This document shows positions 54,741 through 63,964 of a stretch of 64,000 bases of DNA, one piece after another. Numbering within the stretch: position 1 is the stretch's first letter; each line of letters starts with the position of its first letter. The notes below the pieces were generated by a model. It ran no database searches and was not told the origin of the DNA. It saw only the letters and a list, made by a program, of their open reading frames with translations. Origin of the DNA: CBDBBY01 sp965203795 (lineage in GTDB: Bacteria; Pseudomonadota; Alphaproteobacteria; Rhodobacterales; Rhodobacteraceae); assembly GCA_965203795.1 (NCBI GenBank), contig OZ241915.1:1178001-1242000 (forward strand). Direction: 5' to 3'. The translations under genes were made by a program, and so were the position numbers.

Positions 54741-57700
54741 TCAGTGGAAGTCGCGGCTCCGGAAGAGCCTGCTTGACTGCTCCCTGGGGTGCCGCAGGCT
54801 GCCGCGGATGTCCGGATTTCCCGCGCGCGCCAACTCCCGGGCCAGCGCGTCGGGCGCATGCGAGGATTTGGCGTTCCCAAGGGGAGGGCCGGGCAGGCCC
54901 GGTTCTGCGGCCGTTTCCGGCCCGTCGGCCATCCCGTCGAGCAGATGGGAAAGATCGTCTATCCGCGAGGCGATCACGTGGGTCACGATGCCTTCGCGCT
55001 GCAGCTTGCCGGCCACCCGCAGCAGGCGGCCGGCCATGACGCTCTTCCGGCATCGCTTGAAGATGTTCGGCCAGACGACGATGTTCGAAACCCCCGTGTC
55101 GTCCTCAAGGGTAAGGAAGATCACGCCGCTTGCTGTTCCTGGGCGCTGCCTGGTGATGACCAGGCCGACGACCGTCACCTGGCGCCCGTCAGGCGTGCTG
55201 CGCATTGATGCCGCGTCGCGGAAGCGCCCGAGCTGCGGCCGGAGAAGCGACACCGGATGGTCGCGTAAGGTCAGCCGCATCGAAACGTAGTCCTCGTAGA
55301 CCTCCTCGACCTCCGACATGACGGGCAGGGGGGAAGGGCCTTCCGGAATCTCGTCCCCGCCGGCCTCAAACAGCGGCATCGGCCTTTCCCCGCCAAGACC
55401 CTTGACCGCCCACAGCGCGTCCCGGCGGCTGAGCCCGTGCGCGGCGAAGGCATCGGCGCTGGCAAGACGCTCAAGCGCCTTCCGGTCAAGTCCCGCGCGC
55501 CTCCAGACGGCTTCGATCGAGCGGTAGCCGTTTCCTCGCGCCGCCGACAGCCATGCCCCGTCCTCCTTCTTGAATCCGGTGATCTGCCGGAACCCGAGCC
55601 GGACGGCGAGCGTTCCGTCCAGGGCAGGCTCCAAGGCATTGTCCCAGTAGCTGTGTTCAACGCAGACCGGCAGCACGGGCACACCGTGCTCGCGGGCGTC
55701 GCGGATGATCTGCGCGGACGCGTAGAAGCCCATTGGCTGGGAGTTCAGCAAGGCGCAGCAGAACACTTCCGGGTGGTGGCACTTCATCCACGAGGACGCG
55801 TAGGCCAAGAGCGCAAAGCTGGCAGCGTGGCTTTCCGGAAACCCGTACGCCGAGAAACCCTCAAGCTGCTTGAAGCAGTTTTCCGCGGCAGCCGAATCGT
55901 ATCCGCGCTTGCGGCATCCCTCCATGAACGGCTTTCTGAACGCCTCGACCGTCCCCTTTCCGCCGAATTTTCCGAACGACCGGCGCAGCTGGTCCGCCTC
56001 GCCGGCGGTGAACCCGGCCGCGGCGATGGCGATCTGCATCGCCTGCTCCTGGAACAACGGCACGCCGAGCGTTTTCTTCAGAACCGGCGCGAGCGCCTCC
56101 GACGGGTAGGTCACCGGCTCCTCGCCGCGCCGCCGCTTGATGTAGGGGTGCAGCATTTCGCCTTGGATCGGGCCCGGCCTGATGATCGCGACCTCGATGA
56201 CGAGGTCGTAGAAGGTCCGTGGCCGCAGGCGCGGAAGGAAGTTCATTTGCGCTCGGCTCTCGATTTGGAACACCCCGACGGTGTCGGCCGCGCAGAGCAT
56301 GTCGTACACAGCCGGGTCCTCCTGCGGAATCGTCGCCAGCGTATGGCGCTCGCCCTTCCAGCCGCGCAGCAGATCAAGGGATTTGCGGAGGCAGGTCAGC
56401 ATGCCGAGAGCCAGGATGTCGACTTTCAGCATGCCGATGGCGTCGATGTCGTCCTTGTCCCATTCGATGATCGTGCGGTCCTCCATGGCCGCGTTCTCGA
56501 CCGGGCAGAGTTCGTCGAGCCTCCCGCGCGTAATGACGAAGCCTCCGACATGCTGCGAAAGATGGCGGGGGAAGCCGGTGATCTCCTTGGCGAACTCAAG
56601 CGTCCGGCGCAGCCTAGGGCTGCCGGGGTCCGGCGCCGACTCGCCCCTGATCGAGTGGCGGACATGCGCCGAGAGCGTCGCCACGGCATCCTCCGAGAGG
56701 CCCATCGCTTTGCCGACCTCGCGGATGGCGGCACGGGACCGGAAGTGCACGACGGTCGAGCAGATGCCCGCGCGGTGCCGGCCGTACTTCTCGTAGACAT
56801 GCTGTATGACCTCCTCGCGCCGCTCGTGCTCGAAATCGACGTCGATGTCGGGCGGCTCCTTCCGGGCTTCGGAAATGAACCGTTCGAATACCATCGAGAT
56901 AACTTCGGGAGACGCCTCGGTGATTCCGAGAGCGAAGCAGACCGCCGAATTCGCGGCGGAGCCGCGCCCTTGGCACAGGATGCCCTTCGAGCGCGCGAAC
57001 TTGACTACATCGCAAACGGTCAGGAAGTAGCGCGCGTAATCAAGCTCCGCGATGAGCTTCAGCTCCTTCTCCACCGTCGCCCGGACCTCGGAGGGCGTTC
57101 CGCCCGGATAGCGCCGCCGCAGGCCCGATTCGGTCAGGCGGCGAAGCCGGTCGTCCGGCTGCATCCCGTCCGCTACCTCGTCCGGGTATTCGTATTTCAG
57201 TTCGTCGAGGGAGAACCGGCAGCGGGCGGCGATGCGGCCGGCGTTGCGCACGGCGTCCGGATGGTCCGAGAAGAGGCGGCGGATTTCGAATTCCGACTTG
57301 ATGCGCCGCTCGGCATTCGGAAGCGCCTTCCTGCCGAGCCTGTCGATGGCGGTCTTCTCCCTGATGCAGGACAGGACATCCGCCAGCCGCCTCCGGCGGC
57401 CGCTGTGCATGATCGCGTCCCCCATAGCGACCAGCGGCACTCCGGCCTTGTCCGCGAGCGCGGCGCGGCGCGCGAACCTGCTGCGGTCCTCCCCGTCGTA
57501 CTGGGGGGAGGCGCCGAGATGGGCTTCGTCCCGGAAGGCACGCTTCAAAGTGCGCGCTGCCTCGGCGGCCCTGTTCCCGCCAGCGACGATCAGCGCGCAG
57601 TCGCCCGCCCATTCAAGAACGTCCTGGAAGCCGATCTCGCACCGGCCTTTGGCCGTGCGCCGCTTTCCCGTCGTCAGCAGCCGACAGAGGTTTCCGTAGC

Positions 57701-57950
57701 CCTTCCTGGATTTGGGATAGGCGAGGATGTCCGGCCCGTCCGTCAGGACAAGCCGGGTGCCGACGATGTAGCGGACCGCGAGCTCCTTGGCGGCCGCGTG
57801 GCCGCGGACGATTCCGGCAAAGGTGTTCCTGTCGGCGATCGCGATCGCCGGCAGCCCCAATTCCTCCGCGCGCGCCACCAGCTCCTCGGGATGAGATGCC
57901 CCGGTCAGGAATGTGAAGTTGCTCATGGCTGCGAGCTCGGCGTAGGTCAT
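54741..57950 (-). CDS. dnaE2: Error-prone DNA polymerase DnaE2 (ImuC)
   Basis: 1,069 residues from ATG 57950 (MTYAELAAMSNFTFLTGASH), overlapping the imuB stop as ATGA; the longer frame to 58634 lies inside imuB. PHP domain at the N-terminus (EELVARAEELGLPAIAIADR). Polymerase active site PPDIDVDFEHERREEVI with two catalytic Asp. GRGSAANSAVCFALGI, the helix-hairpin-helix region GFPESHAASFALLAYASSWM and a C-terminal OB domain (VTVVGLVITRQRPGTASGVI). It acts in damage-induced translesion synthesis and mutagenesis with ImuA and ImuB. Confidence 0.96.
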   Translation of the reverse strand: MTYAELAAMSNFTFLTGASHPEELVARAEELGLPAIAIADRNTFAGIVRGHAAAKELAVRYIVGTRLVLTDGPDILAYPKSRKGYGNLCRLLTTGKRRTAKGRCEIGFQDVLEWAGDCALIVAGGNRAAEAARTLKRAFRDEAHLGASPQYDGEDRSRFARRAALADKAGVPLVAMGDAIMHSGRRRRLADVLSCIREKTAIDRLGRKALPNAERRIKSEFEIRRLFSDHPDAVRNAGRIAARCRFSLDELKYEYPDEVADGMQPDDRLRRLTESGLRRRYPGGTPSEVRATVEKELKLIAELDYARYFLTVCDVVKFARSKGILCQGRGSAANSAVCFALGITEASPEVISMVFERFISEARKEPPDIDVDFEHERREEVIQHVYEKYGRHRAGICSTVVHFRSRAAIREVGKAMGLSEDAVATLSAHVRHSIRGESAPDPGSPRLRRTLEFAKEITGFPRHLSQHVGGFVITRGRLDELCPVENAAMEDRTIIEWDKDDIDAIGMLKVDILALGMLTCLRKSLDLLRGWKGERHTLATIPQEDPAVYDMLCAADTVGVFQIESRAQMNFLPRLRPRTFYDLVIEVAIIRPGPIQGEMLHPYIKRRRGEEPVTYPSEALAPVLKKTLGVPLFQEQAMQIAIAAAGFTAGEADQLRRSFGKFGGKGTVEAFRKPFMEGCRKRGYDSAAAENCFKQLEGFSAYGFPESHAASFALLAYASSWMKCHHPEVFCCALLNSQPMGFYASAQIIRDAREHGVPVLPVCVEHSYWDNALEPALDGTLAVRLGFRQITGFKKEDGAWLSAARGNGYRSIEAVWRRAGLDRKALERLASADAFAAHGLSRRDALWAVKGLGGERPMPLFEAGGDEIPEGPSPLPVMSEVEEVYEDYVSMRLTLRDHPVSLLRPQLGRFRDAASMRSTPDGRQVTVVGLVITRQRPGTASGVIFLTLEDDTGVSNIVVWPNIFKRCRKSVMAGRLLRVAGKLQREGIVTHVIASRIDDLSHLLDGMADGPETAAEPGLPGPPLGNAKSSHAPDALARELARAGNPDIRGSLRHPREQSSRLFRSRDFH

Positions 57951-59434
57951 GGAAACCGCCCGGCCGCGAACCAGCCGACGCCCTTGCGGGCCGGATAGGT
58001 CAGAAGCCACAGGCGCGGGCCGCTTTCCGTCTGCACTCTCCAGTAGTCGCGCGTGGCGGCGGTCTCGTCCCGCCACCATTCCGCGCTCAGGCGCTCCGGT
58101 CCGTCCGCGCGTTTCGTCTTGAAGGCCGCGCCGCGCCATTCGAAGCGCTTCGGGGGGCATCCGGGAGCCAAAACGCGGAGCCGTTCGGGCCGCTTGTAGA
58201 GGCGCAAGGGACGCTTGCGCGGCGTGCCGCTCCATTCGGAGTCCGAACGGCAGTTCATTGCTTCGACGGTTTCGTACTCCCTTTCCGGGAGGTGGCTTTC
58301 GCGGGCGACGAACCGGTGCACGCGGTCGAAGCCCAGCCGGTTGCCGAGGGTGGTGACGATGCGGTCGGCATCGTCCTGCCGCCGGGTTTCGCGGTCCAGC
58401 GTTTCCTGCCTTATCAGCACCGGCTCGACATGCGACGCCGAAAGCCGGAAGCGGTCCGCGCCGAACTCGAGTTTGAGGGTTTCCAAAAGCGGCGTGAACT
58501 GCTGAACGACAGCGCGCGGGTCGTGGCAAGGGCGCGCAAACCCGATCGACAAGTTCTGCTCCGCCGAGTCGACGCGCCCGACCGTCAAGCGGAAGCGCCG
58601 TGCGCCGCATTGGGCGGCCTGCAGCCGCCCGCATACGGAAGCGGCCAGCTTCCCGATCACGCCTTCCAGATCTTCCGCCAAGCCCACGGGTTCGGGCAGC
58701 GTCATGCGCGCTGCGTAGGCGGGGGAGGGGCTTTGGAACCGGAGAGGGTCGGGGGCATGACCCAAGGCGCGGGCGAGCAAATCGATGAGTTCGAAGCCGA
58801 ATCGCCTCGCGGCCTCGGCCGGCTTGACGGCATGGAGGTCGCTGATCGTCCTGAGACCCATACGGCGCAGTTCGGAGCCTAGCTGCGGGGGCAGGTTAAG
58901 CGCTGCCAGCGGCATCGGCTCCAAGGCCTCGAGCGTGCAGCCGGGAGCGGCGATGCCGCCCGCCCGCCCGCCGAATCTTGCAAGGGCCCAAGCGGCGGCC
59001 CTCGTGTCGGCGATGCCTGCCCGCATCGCCATCCGCATGCCTTCCAGCCGAAGCTGCGCATGTTCGGCCATGGCATGCTCGCCGCCGAACAGATGCGCGC
59101 ATCCGGCGATGTCGAGCAGAAGCCCGTCGGGCGGATCAAGGGCGACTCGCGGGGAAAGGGAATCCGCCCAGCGCGCCAGCGAGCGCAGCAGCGCCTCTTC
59201 CCGCGCCGTGTCGGCGGGCTCGGTCGCTAGGTCGGGGCAGATCGCGCGGGCGTCGGACAGCGGGAGGCCGGGAGCCAGGCCGCTTTCCCGGGCGGTCTCG
59301 TTGACATTGGCCAGCCACCAGGACCGCTTGACTTCGCGGACAACGGCGAAGGTTCCCCCCAAGCGGGGATCCCCGAGCCGCGCCAGCCGGTCAAGCGGCA
59401 GCTGCGGAAACCAAATGGACAGCACCCTGCGCAT
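57947..59434 (-). CDS. imuB: ImuB, Y-family polymerase-like mutasome protein
   Basis: 495 residues. It starts MRRVLSIWFPQLPLDRLARL, the ImuB signature. Y-family polymerase folds follow (LLLDIAGCAHLFGGEHAMAE) but the catalytic acidic residues of active Y-polymerases are replaced, as is known for ImuB, a hub that binds the beta clamp and DnaE2. The C-terminal region ends WRVQTESGPRLWLLTYPARK then GVGWFAAGRFP. Its first 44 bp overlap imuA; its stop overlaps dnaE2. Confidence 0.94.
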   Translation of the reverse strand: MRRVLSIWFPQLPLDRLARLGDPRLGGTFAVVREVKRSWWLANVNETARESGLAPGLPLSDARAICPDLATEPADTAREEALLRSLARWADSLSPRVALDPPDGLLLDIAGCAHLFGGEHAMAEHAQLRLEGMRMAMRAGIADTRAAAWALARFGGRAGGIAAPGCTLEALEPMPLAALNLPPQLGSELRRMGLRTISDLHAVKPAEAARRFGFELIDLLARALGHAPDPLRFQSPSPAYAARMTLPEPVGLAEDLEGVIGKLAASVCGRLQAAQCGARRFRLTVGRVDSAEQNLSIGFARPCHDPRAVVQQFTPLLETLKLEFGADRFRLSASHVEPVLIRQETLDRETRRQDDADRIVTTLGNRLGFDRVHRFVARESHLPEREYETVEAMNCRSDSEWSGTPRKRPLRLYKRPERLRVLAPGCPPKRFEWRGAAFKTKRADGPERLSAEWWRDETAATRDYWRVQTESGPRLWLLTYPARKGVGWFAAGRFP

Positions 59435-60020
59435 TGTAGCGCCTCCCGATCCATTTCGCCCGCCAGGCGCCCAGCCTGCCTTTCCTGTTCTTGGTCAGCG
59501 TCCAGAGCCAGGCAAGATCGGATTCGCTTGAGGTTTGGCACCGCCAGCGCGTTTCCGCCGCGGATGCGCACGCCCGGCCGCTGATCAGGACCAAGCCGAT
59601 GGAGCCGCCTTCCTCGGCGGCGATCTGGAGGCGGCGGCTTTCGCGCAAGTCGGGCCCGTCGCGAAGCTCCGCAACCACGCAGGCGGCACTGGGAGAGCGC
59701 AGCGCCTGCTCCGCTGCCCAGAGGGTTTCCGTGCGCGAGACGCATGCCGCGACAATGAACCGCGCGGGATCCAGAAACATCTGCAGCGCCGTCGGTGCCA
59801 AGCTGGCGACATCCCGCTCCAGCCCGGCCCAGACGAGCGGGCCGTCCATGCGCGCCGCCGCGACGACGGCAAACAGGTCTCCCGCTTCGCCTGTGACCTC
59901 GTGGAGCCGCCCCTTGGACAGGCGCACCGGCTCCGCCACGACCAGATCGCCGTGCTTTCTGGGCTGGATTATCTCCAAGCTGCGGGCAAGCGCCTTCGGA
60001 GCGGATGCAGGAATCGCCAT
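59391..60020 (-). CDS. imuA: ImuA, mutasome accessory protein
   Basis: RecA/SulA-like protein of the imuA-imuB-dnaE2 cassette. I prefer ATG 60020 (MAIPASAPKALARSLEIIQP) because TAGGAA lies about 8 bp upstream; ATG 60053 is the longer option. 209 residues. Features: GRLHEVTGEAGDLFAVVAAA, DGPLVWAGLERDVASLAPTA, and a conserved C-terminal WRAKWIGRRYNAQGAVHLVS. The cassette is normally LexA-controlled; I find no convincing alphaproteobacterial LexA box upstream. Confidence 0.9.
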   Translation of the reverse strand: MAIPASAPKALARSLEIIQPRKHGDLVVAEPVRLSKGRLHEVTGEAGDLFAVVAAARMDGPLVWAGLERDVASLAPTALQMFLDPARFIVAACVSRTETLWAAEQALRSPSAACVVAELRDGPDLRESRRLQIAAEEGGSIGLVLISGRACASAAETRWRCQTSSESDLAWLWTLTKNRKGRLGAWRAKWIGRRYNAQGAVHLVSAAAA

Positions 60021-60120
60021 AATGTTCCTAACCTGTTTCCCTAAGGAAGGCATGTCAAGATATTTGTTTGAACAATGTTCTATTTAAAATCCTGTTCGTT
60101 CCGAACTGCCGGGCACGGAG

Positions 60121-60146
60121 TGTCAATAAGCTTCCTTTCCCGACCC
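60121..60146 (-). repeat. Solo IS21-type terminus relic
   Basis: TGTCAATAAGCTTCCTTTCC then CGACCC. The first 19 bases equal the reverse complement of the right end of the IS21-type element (63227-63245), starting exactly at the terminal TG. It lies about 500 bp from that element's left end, outside it and upstream of the ISAs1 transposase. Confidence 0.7.
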
Positions 60147-60244
60147 AGGGCTTTCGCTCTTGAAATTTTCCGTTTTGCCTTTCCGCCGGATGGTGGCACT
60201 CTTCGGTCAAAACAACAACGAAGAGCAGTGTCCGGAGGCAGGAG

Positions 60245-60633
60245 ATGGATGGATTCCGCTTTATATTCCAAGGGGTCGGCGACCCCCGGAAGAGCAACGC
60301 CACGACGCACGACCTGGTCGAGATGCTGGCGATCGCCCTTCCGGCGTCGCTGACGGGCAGGTCGTCGTGCAACTCGTTCGCGCGGTTCGCGCGCGCCAAA
60401 ATCGAGTTTCTGCGCCGTTTCATGCCGCTCAAGGGCGGCCCGCCGAGCCACGACGCCTTCTCCGACCTGTTCAACGCCCTTGATCCGGAGCAGCTCGGAG
60501 CCGCGCTGGCGCTGTTCGCGAAGCGGCTGCTGGCGGCGCTTCCGGACGGCCAGGTCGCGATCGACGGCAAGGCGCTCCGGGGCGCGTTCGCGGACGCCTC
60601 GGCGCGCTCGCCGCTGCACCTGGTCCAGGCGTT
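60245..60633 (+). pseudogene. ISAs1-family transposase, N-terminal part (interrupted by IS21)
   Basis: From ATG 60245 (MDGFRFIFQGVGDPRKSNAT) the frame shows ISAs1/H-repeat features: DLVEMLAIALPASLTGRSSC, GGPPSHDAFSDLFNALDPEQ and the catalytic block GQVAIDGKALRGAFADASAR. At HLVQAF the sequence is cut by the IS21-type element; the same codon run resumes at 63247. A CAGGGCTTTCGCTC sequence at 60146 could be the left end of this ISAs1 copy. Confidence 0.88.
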
Positions 60634-60823
60634 TGTGGATCGGCATGCTTTTTTGACCCCCTATCGGGGGTGATCGGCGTCCTTTTTGACCCCTCCTTCC
60701 TGCCCGGCGGGAGGGAGCCGAAGGCTCCCTGCCGGCGGGTCTCGTCCGCCTTGGTTCGGCCTGCCGGCGCCGTGCGGCTTTGGAGCTCGCATCGAGCATT
60801 GGGCGGTGCGAGGCGGGAAGGGG

Positions 60824-62316
60824 ATGCTGGCATTGGAGACGGTTGCGGAGATCCGGATTGACCATTTCCGGAACAAGGTTCCGATCAAGGCGATCGCGCG
60901 GAAGCGGCGGGTCTCCCGGAACACGGTGCGCAAGGCGGTCCGGGAGGATCCGGAGGCGTTCGGGAGCGCGGGCAAGCGCCAGCCGAAGCCGAAGCTGGGG
61001 CCTTGGATCGGGGAGCTCGGGCGGATGCTCGCGGAGCGCGCGGCGCTTCCGAGGCGCGAGCGGCCGACTTTGACGCGGGTCCACGAGGACCTGGCGGCGC
61101 TCGGCTGCGGGGCAGGCTACGATTCGATCCGGCGGCACGCGGCGGCCTGGCGCGAGCGGCAGGCGGCGGAGGCGCCCCGGGAGGCGCATGTTCCGCTGGC
61201 GTTCGATCCGGGGGAGGCCTTCCAGTTCGACTGGAGCGCCGAGACGGTGGTGCTCGGCGGGACGCCGGTGAAGGTCAAGGCGGCGCACTTCCGCCTTTGC
61301 CACAGCCGGATGGCGTTCGTGCGGCCCTGCCGCCGGGAGAGCCTGGAGATGCTGGTCGACGCGCACAACCGGGCGTTCGCGTTCTTCGGCGGCTCCTGCC
61401 GGCGGGGCGTCCATGACAACATGAAGGCGGCAGTGCGGAAGGTCCGCCGGGGCGGGGATCGCGACTGGAACGAGCGGTTCCTGGCGATGCGCGGCCGCCA
61501 TCTTGTTGAGCCTTCGGCGTGCAATCCCCGGTCGGCCTGGGAGAAGGGCCAAGTGGAAAGCCAGGTGTCCTACATCCGGCGGCGCCTGCTGGCGCCGCGG
61601 CTCCGGGGCGGCTCGCTCGAGGAGATCAACGCCCGGCTGGAGGCGATGTGCCTCGAGGACGCCGGGCGGCGTCGGCATCCGGAGACGAAGGGCCGGAGCG
61701 TCCTCGAGGCGTTCGAGGATGAGCGCGGCTCGCTCGCGCCGTTCCGGGGGCCGTTCGAGTCCCTCCGGGCGGCGCAGGCCTCGGCGACGTCGACCTGCCT
61801 CGTGCCCTTCGACGGGAATCAATGCAGCGTCCACGCCGCGGCGGCCGGGAAGGCGGTCGAGGTCCTCGCCCGGCCGGACCGGATCGAGATCCGGCGCGGC
61901 GGGACGACGGTCGCGGAGCATGTCCGCAGCTTCGCCAAGGGCGAGACCCTGCGACATCCTGCACTATCTCCCGGTGCTCCGGAGGAAGCCGGGGGCGGTG
62001 CGCAACGGGGCGCCGGTCAAAGCGCTCAAGGGCAATCTCGGCCGGATGCGGGATCTTCTGGCCGGGCGCGAAGGCGGCGGCCGGGAGTTCGCGGAGCTGC
62101 TGGTCGCGGCGCGGGACGACGGCATGGAGGCGGCGGAGGCGGCCTGCGCGGAGGCGCTGGCCTGCGGCGCTTCGAGCGCGGATCTGGTCCTGAACGTCAT
62201 GGCGCGCATGCGGGAGGCGCCGCCGCCCTTGGAGATCGCGGTTCCGGAGCGGCTCGCGCTCGGCCTGCCGCCCGCGGCGGACTGCTCCCGCTACGACCGG
62301 CTGAGGGGACCCGCCC
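60824..62316 (+). pseudogene. istA: istA, IS21 transposase, frameshifted
   Basis: Start ATG 60824 (MLALETVAEIRIDHFRNKVP). N-terminal HTH (IKAIARKRRVSRNTVRKAVR). The DDE core has FQFDWSAETVVLGG (first Asp), RGVHDNMKAAVRK (second Asp) and EKGQVESQVSY (Glu). Near 61955 the frame is lost after FAKGETL; the family sequence continues in another frame with DILHYLPVLRRKPGAVRNGA and ends near PPAADCSRYDRLR. A 2-bp loss (CGCG to CG) would explain it. In the second frame there is no stop before istB. Confidence 0.86.
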
Positions 62317-63050
62317 ATGCGCCGCGGGGAGATTCTGGAGATGATGGCGGGGCTGGGACTCGGCGGCATGCGCTCGGCCTACGACGACATCCTGTCCGCC
62401 GGCGTCAAGCGCCGACACCCGCCGCAGCGGATCGTCGGCGATCTGCCGGAGGCGGAGATCGCGGACAAGAAGGCGCGTTCCATAAATTGCCAGCTGACGA
62501 TCGCGAAGCTGCCGTCGGCGAAGGATCCGGCGGACTTCGACTTCTCCGCCTCGCCCGCGGACGAGGCGCTGCTGAGGGGAATGGCCGAAGGCGGTCTCCT
62601 GGACGGCGCGCGCAACGCCGTGCTGGTCGGCGGCACCGGCACCGGCAAGAGCCGCCCCGCGGCGGCGGTGCCGGGGGGATGCATCCGGAACGGCGCCCGC
62701 GGCCGCTTCTTCGACACCGTGAACCTGGCGGACCTTCTCGAAGCGGAAGTCCGGGACGGGCGGCAGGGGCGGCTCGCGGACCAGCTCGTCCGGCGCGACC
62801 TGGTCGTTCTGGACGAGCTCGGCTGCCCGCCCTTCGCCCGTACCGGCGGCCAGCTCCTGTTCCACCTGCTGAGCCGCCCTGCGAGCGCACGTCCGTGATC
62901 GTCACGACGAACCTGTCGTTCTCCGAATGGCCGTCGGTGTTCGGCGACGGGAAGATGACGGCGGCCCTGCTCGACCGGCCCGCGCACCATTGCGGGACCG
63001 TCGAGACCGGGAACGAGAGCTGGCGCTTCCGGCAGCACTCGAAGGGCTGA
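62317..63050 (+). pseudogene. istB: istB, IS21 helper ATPase, frameshifted
   Basis: Start ATG 62317 (MRRGEILEMMAGLGLGGMRS). AAA+ helper of IS21 transposition. Walker A GGTGTGKS, then GRFFDTVNLADLLEAEVRDG and Walker B VVLDELGCPPFA. After FHLLSR near 62880 one base is missing, and the conserved tail (ERTSVIVTTNLSFSEWPSVF, then ALLDRPAHHCGTVETGNESW) is in another frame, stopping at 63050. Repaired length is about 244 residues, normal for IstB. Confidence 0.86.
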
Positions 63051-63100
63051 CCCGGCCCGGAAGCCGCGCCGCCGCGCAAATCCGGAAAATCGAAAAAGCC

Positions 63101-63161
63101 CCCCCGCCCCGGCCTTGCCCCTCCGCGCTGCGCGCTCCGGGGCAAGGCCGGGGGGCCGGGG
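63101..63161. repeat. G+C-rich hairpin repeat, copy 2
   Basis: GGCCTTGCCCC-TCCGCGCTGCGCGCTC-CGGGGCAAGGCC is a near-perfect long stem with G+C-rich outer arms. It lies 51 bp after istB, inside the IS21-type element, where it could terminate transcription. The core is identical to 19087-19138. Confidence 0.75.
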
Positions 63162-63246
63162 CCGAATGCGCCCCCTTGGAATCCGGCTCCCCGGGGGGTC
63201 AAAAAAGGATGCCGACAGGGGGTCAAGAAAGGAAGCTTATTGACAG

Positions 63247-63964
63247 GCGTTCGCGCCCGGCGCCGGAATCGTGCTCGGGCAGGCCGAGGTCGACGGCAAG
63301 TCGAACGAGCCCGCGGCGATGCCGAGCCTGCCGGGCATCCTGGAACTGGAAGGCCGGACCGTCACCGCCGACGCCCTGCACACCCAGCGCGGCACGTCGG
63401 CGCGGATCGTGGAGAAGGGCGGGGACTGCGCCCTGCCGGTGAAGCGCTGCCAGGCCTCGCTCCGCAAGGATGTCCAGGTCCGGCTCTCCGACCCCGAAGC
63501 GCTGAAGGAAACGCTTTCCTTTCAACACGTTGACGGAGGCCACGGGCGGGTCGAGACGCGCACCGCGACCGTCTCGCACGATGTGGGATGGCTGCAGGAG
63601 CGACACCAGTGGCCCGGCCTCAAGGCCATCGGCATGATCGAGGCCGTCAGCGAGCGGAAGGGGCGGACCGAGCGGTCCGTCCGCCACTTCATCATGAGCA
63701 GGGAGCTCGCGCCGGAGCGCCTGCTGGAGCTCGTCCGGAGCCACTGGGGGATCGAGAACCGGCTGCACTGGGTCCTGGACGTCGTGATGGACGAGGACCG
63801 GATGCGGAACCGGACCGGAGTGCCTCGCCGCCATCCGCCGCCTGGCGCCGGACATCGCGCGCCTCAAGGACGACAAGGAGTCGCTCAAGGGGAGGATGGA
63901 AATGGCCTCAATGAGCGACGAGTATCTGATGGGACTCCTGCTGAACGCGGTCGGCAAACTTTGA
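63247..63964 (+). pseudogene. ISAs1-family transposase, C-terminal part
   Basis: Continues the gene cut at 60633: FAPGAGIVLGQAEVDGKSNE, LELEGRTVTADALHTQRGTS, then CALPVKRCQASLRKDVQ and the late block VRSHWGIENRLHWVLDVVMD followed by EDRMRNRTG. At about 63822 the frame slips; the tail ECLAAIRRLAPDIARLKDDK onward is in another frame and stops at 63964. So the gene has an interruption plus an indel. Confidence 0.85.

Larger units (their letters stand above)
60634..63245 (+). mobile_element. IS21-family insertion sequence, 2,612 bp, 6-bp target duplication GGCGTT
   Basis: Begins TGTGGATCGGCATGCTTTTT, followed by TGACCCC, and ends GGGTCAAGAAAGGAAGCTTA, followed by TTGACA. Each end carries two tandem copies of a CTTTTTTGACCCC-type site, as in IS21 multiple terminal repeats. 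It is flanked by GGCGTT at 60628-60633 and 63246-63251. It contains istA and istB, both frameshifted, and splits an ISAs1 transposase gene. Confidence 0.92.

Noticed and set aside
55437..57998. 853-codon open frame opposite dnaE2
   Set aside because: Arg-, Ala- and Asp-rich antisense shadow of dnaE2, with no motifs.
60070..60080. GAACAATGTTC upstream of imuA as a LexA box
   Set aside because: It has a 3-bp spacer. Alphaproteobacterial boxes are GTTC-N7-GTTC type and no such pair occurs between 60021 and 60130, so I do not claim SOS control from sequence.
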